From assembly GCF_047948215.1 (NCBI RefSeq), contig NC_134465.1:38540153-38604152 (forward strand): DNA of 64,000 nucleotides, written 5' to 3'. The notes below the pieces were generated by a model. That model made no database searches and was not told the origin of the DNA. It was given only the letters and a program-made list of their open reading frames with translations. A program made the position numbers and the translations under genes. The stretch comes from Lycorma delicatula. Taxonomy: Eukaryota > Arthropoda > Insecta > Hemiptera > Fulgoridae. The stretch's first letter is position 1; each line of letters opens with the position of its first letter. Shown here piece after piece: positions 60,213-64,000 of this stretch.

Positions 60213-60331
60213 CAATAACTGAACTTTGTGGACCAAATGCACATATACAAGCGCATTCAGGAGGCACTGTGAAATTAGCAAGAGCCCATTGTGATTCTAC
60301 ATAATTACCGAGAAAACCCATTTTTGAAAAC
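60213..60331 (-). CDS. WDR45: WDR45 (WIPI4) penultimate coding exon
   Basis: On the - strand, acceptor TTTCAG, then '[20 protein letters not shown]' and '[19 protein letters not shown]', ending in the first base of an Ala codon before GTAAGT. Human WDR45 has '[20 protein letters not shown]' and 'CICAFG' at this point. The 119-nt exon begins with the last base of a codon and joins the final exon in frame ('SVIAICLDG'). This is blade 6-7 of the propeller. The remaining exons should lie beyond 64,000 or in unrecognised parts of 60.4-64 kb. Confidence 0.95.
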
Positions 60332-60603
60332 CTGAAATTAATAACATATGACAAAAATACAAAATAGTAATCAAACTTATATACAATACAAACTAAAGCT
60401 TTATTTAAGTCAGAAGATTGCCACCAAAACTTTTTTTTAAAGACTTATCTTGCAGCAGTTTTCTTTCTAGATGTGTGTCCATCCACCATGGATGTTGAGC
60501 CTTAGTGTGTCCTCTTCTACCTATTTTCTTTATTTTTATATGACAAATCAACAGTCAGATTTTTCTTCACTATGTAAATTGAAAGCAAGATATTAACTAT
60601 ACC

Positions 60604-60798
60604 TTTTTTTTAACCTGCAGAACCACCGTAAGGTATTACTTCAGGGTATGGCATGTATGAATGTAAATGAAGTGTAGTCTTGTACAGTCTCAGGTCGACA
60701 GGTCCTGTGATGTGTGGTTAATTGAAACCCAACCATTAAAGAATACCTGTATCCAAGATCTAGTATTCAAATCCATATAAAACTAACTGCCTTTACTA
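60604..60798 (-). repeat. tRNA-derived SINE copy 3, lacking the tRNA-like head
   Basis: It matches the body of the copies at 420-713 and 1790-2089 from the A-rich tail (about 60604-60612) to CTGCCTTTACTA, then stops exactly before the tRNA-like part, i.e. 5'-truncated on the - strand. No target-site duplication was found. Confidence 0.85.
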
Positions 60799-61369
60799 TC
60801 TAAATTATTTTAGGTTTAAAACAAACGATCAAACCTAATGAAAATAGATTTTTACATTTTTAATACTTTTAGAAGTAAACATTTGTTTTCTTCTTATGGG
60901 AGCCCATGGAACTAACTTTGCGACCGAATTCAAAACAGATCACAAGATGTTTTAATAACAAATATTTTTCCTATGTTAAATATAATTTACATGAAATTAG
61001 AAGCATGCAAATAACAGAAACTTGATTGTAAATGTATGTTTTTAATTAATTACATCATATGAAACAATGTAAAAGTTTTTTGCCTGCATATAAAATACAA
61101 GTGTTATGAATTTGGAACAAAACACCTTTGGAGCAGCCATACATTTGGATCTTTTTCTCTTAGATGAAAATGTATGTAAGAGACAAATTTCATCAAGATG
61201 AACTATTTTTATGGGAACCGGTACCACAGATCCTTGTTAACTTTTTGTTTCGAATCAATTTCAGTGCATCAACCAAACCTTCCCCTTTATCACATTTCTA
61301 TTTTAATTAATAAATACAGCTTGAAATATGCTAAAAGATGGCTGGCATTTCTAGAAGTAGAATAAAGTA
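60799..61369. other. AT-rich spacer
   Basis: No recognised feature. It is probably WDR45 intron. Confidence 0.5.
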
Positions 61370-62165
61370 AACTACTGGCAATTCTAGAATGAGATTCATA
61401 AAAGTGGCTGGCATTCAAAACGCTAAATTTAGATTCATAGATGAAGTTGTTCTGGGAAAAACCAAAAATGAGTTAGAAAACATTTTGAATGGTATTGATT
61501 TATTGCTAGTACAAAAATTTAGTTTGAAAATAAATAACAGTAAAACAGAGGTAATTAAATGAGACAGAACAGAGGATGATGAGAAATTAAGTATTAATGT
61601 AGGGAAATATAATATGCCACAAGTTATAAAACTTTATTACATAGTTAACATAAGTAAAATGACAAAGAATGGATGAAAATATCACAAGCATACTGACACA
61701 AACAAGGAGAGTTTTCAGGCGACAAAATCTACTATTATCTATTATAGATCTAAGAGGTAGAAAGCTTTTCTACCTTATAAAAATATGTATGTGGAATGTA
61801 GAACTTGGTAGTGAAATGAGGAAAAAAGGAAAAGAATACGGGCCTTAGAAATGCAGCAAGATATTGAAAATTAAATGGGCTAATAAAATATAAAATGAAG
61901 AGGTCTAAAAAAGAATGGAAGAAGACAGAAGAAGTTCATGTTAAAAGAGACAACCATGTCTGTGAGCCATATAATAAGATATCAAGGTTTAGTTAATTTG
62001 GTAATAGAGAGATGCATTGCACACACGATAAAACTGAAGACAAAGACTGGAATATATAAACCAGAAAACTGAGGACATAGGATGTATTAATCGTTTTGAT
62101 ATTAAACGATTATCACGGGCAGAAAGATAGAGAATAGCATCAAACCAGTTTATGATGACAAATAA
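61370..62165 (+). mobile_element. old RTE-type LINE 3' fragment
   Basis: It reads through several frames like the C-terminal half of the RTE elements at 24371 and 44052: 'LKINNSKTEVIK' near 61525-61560 (compare MKINKNKTKVMK), a GID block near 61495, and a degraded WRTW-like region near 61795. It ends near ATCAAACCAGTTTATGATGACA where the younger copies have ATCAAACCAGTCAAATGACT. Clearly an older or different subfamily. Confidence 0.75.
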
Positions 62166-63272
62166 AACTACTTTAACATAGCCTCAAGCACAACAGTCAG
62201 ACGTTAAGGGATATAGATAAATAATATTTAGAAAGTGTATTATAGCATCCAAAACTGGTGACTTTATTATTAAATGGACGTACAAATCATTTTATGTTTC
62301 TGCTTGAAATTGTTTTCCTCAAAATTGTCTTAAAATTTATAAAAAACAAATTTTATACAACCAATCTGTGCTGTAAAGAATATATTAAGAAATTTGTACT
62401 GTAAAAGAGAAAATACAAAATTCATACATTTTCTATATAGTTAAAAAATTACTTTATTTCATGATTTTTCTTAATATGCCTAAATATTGTTTAACCGGTT
62501 GCCATAGCAATTGAGTCTTACTGTATCACTTTATCTAATCGATTCTTTGTCCTAGAAAACAAAATACAAAATGTAAATTCTGTAAACTCACAGAGAATAA
62601 TTTTGAAAATAAAAAAAAAACTGTTTTGATGTAATCTCAGGATATTAATTCGTGGATCGAGGTCGAAGTGTGAGAAAAGTCAATACTGTATCAGAGCAGA
62701 CATCATATCCGTTTCAATGTAACCAACCTGCCCAATTTGTTGATTTCACTGCACATCTTTATAAACACAGTTTGTCTAGGCATCAAGATACAATTTCATC
62801 TATTCTGTTTTTTGACTATAGAGAACTTCTTTATCCTATTTTCATAAAGAATTTCTCTGATATATAGTGTGGCTTGCATCATTACAAAATTTTGTTTTTA
62901 TTTTCAATGATTTCATGCTAAACAGAATTTAAATGGTACGCTTGTGTAATACAGAAATAGTTCTGTTGTTTTCATTTTACTGATGCATGGGGGGGGGGAA
63001 TAAGTTTATTTAAATATAAAAAACTTAGTACTTACTTAACATTGGTCTTACAATTCATAATTACCGGCACCAAACCGTGAACTGATCTGTACTTGAGAGA
63101 TATTGTGTTTTTGTGTCTGACAAGAATATTTTATTTATGTAATTTAACAAGCAGAATTTATCACTTAAAAAAGTTACGTTAATAAATAGCATGCAATTAC
63201 AAACATTAATTTTGTGACTGTATAATTAAAAAAATAAAAAACTTTTGAGTATATTTTGTAGTATGTAGTATA
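62166..63272. other. spacer with one unassigned open frame and a G10 run
   Basis: The frame 62652-62867 (+, 71 codons, 'SEQTSYPFQCNQPAQFVDFT') is of more balanced composition than its surroundings but matches no family I know. A run of ten G at 62989-62998 is the only other oddity. Confidence 0.4.
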
Positions 63273-64000
63273 TCAGTGGCGGATCATAGCTAAAATTAGT
63301 GGAGGTGCTGCTCAAGAAAATTTTTAGCCTTTGTTTTAAAATAGTGTAAAAGGAAAGAAACACATATGAAATGACAATTTATTAACAAACCTGATAAAAT
63401 CTAAATCTAGAATTTTATATGTATTTTATATTTAGGATTTTATCACATCAAGAATATGGTACACAGTTTTTAAGCACAATACACGCAGAGTAAAAAAGAA
63501 ACTACCTTCCACCAGCACGCCAGGTTGGAACTGTGGGAGGGACAGTGCTCTCTCTCCCTTGCAGCTTCCTATGTGTGCATGCGCACAACAGCCAGAAACA
63601 CCAAGCTGCTGAAACTGTGAAGCGCACAGTTCCATACAAAGATTTTTGTATCTTTTTCATAAACTGGGGGATGACTACTGACATTAAGCTCAAGGATTAT
63701 ATATTGTACAAGTATAAAGAAAGAATTAAAGAAAAAAGGACTCATTATATTAAGTGTTATTGATAATAACAAGGGGAAATAGGAGTTTTTACAGTTCCAC
63801 AGTGCCTGTATGTAAGCCACCACTTGATTAAACTGCTTAACATGTACATGCTTTAAAGAATCTTGAAAATAAACTATACTCTTAACAGTCCGAACTATTC
63901 AGTTTGAAAATAAATTTTCTTTAACAATTCATTACTTTAAAAGTTAACTGTATTATATTATCTGTACATTAGTACATTATGCAATGACCCTATAACTATA
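63273..64000. mobile_element. possible hAT-type transposon terminus running off the window
   Basis: CAGTGGCGGATCATAGC at 63273 has the look of common hAT terminal repeats (CAGTGGCGG...). A GC-richer stretch at 63500-63650 follows, with - strand frames rich in Cys and Trp that I cannot assign. The other end is not in the window, so the call is tentative. Confidence 0.35.

Overview
This is AT-rich, intron-bearing animal nuclear DNA. It most likely comes from an insect, and I think a hemipteran, possibly Auchenorrhyncha. The evidence is GT-AG spliced exons of two conserved animal genes, several insect-type transposon families, and a large mitochondrial insert that keeps the ancestral insect gene order (W-C-Y-COX1, ND6-P-T-ND4L, CytB-S2-ND1-L1). 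The order name is an inference.

Layout. 1-14.4 kb is a transposon graveyard: a mariner relic split by a tRNA-derived SINE, a second SINE, a ZMYM1-type hAT relic, two copies of one ZBED5-type hAT element (the first split by an R1-clade LINE), and a mariner with both terminal repeats. 18.0-26.1 kb carries the last four coding exons of ILRUN (C6orf106) on the + strand, with a truncated RTE-type LINE in its last intron. 26.1-32.8 kb is AT-rich and shows nothing recognisable. 32.8-36.5 kb holds a decayed Jockey/CR1-like LINE and the 5' part of an I/Nimb-like LINE.

36.5-56.3 kb is the main feature: a nuclear mitochondrial insertion (NUMT) of about 10.8 kb of mtDNA running from trnL1 to trnW without a missing gene. 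It was later split twice: by an RTE-type LINE in ATP6 (44,052-46,927) and by a near full-length I-clade LINE with an RNase H domain in trnW (50,218-56,293). Read with the invertebrate mitochondrial code the genes are recognisable, but several carry indels, so they are nuclear relics.

56.3-64 kb carries the last two coding exons of WDR45 (WIPI4) on the - strand, with an R1-like LINE fragment in the intron, then a truncated SINE, a decayed RTE copy and a possible hAT terminus. ILRUN and WDR45 face each other, and the NUMT lies between their 3' ends. Only these two genes look functional. Almost everything else is mobile or organelle-derived DNA in layers whose relative order can be read from the nesting.
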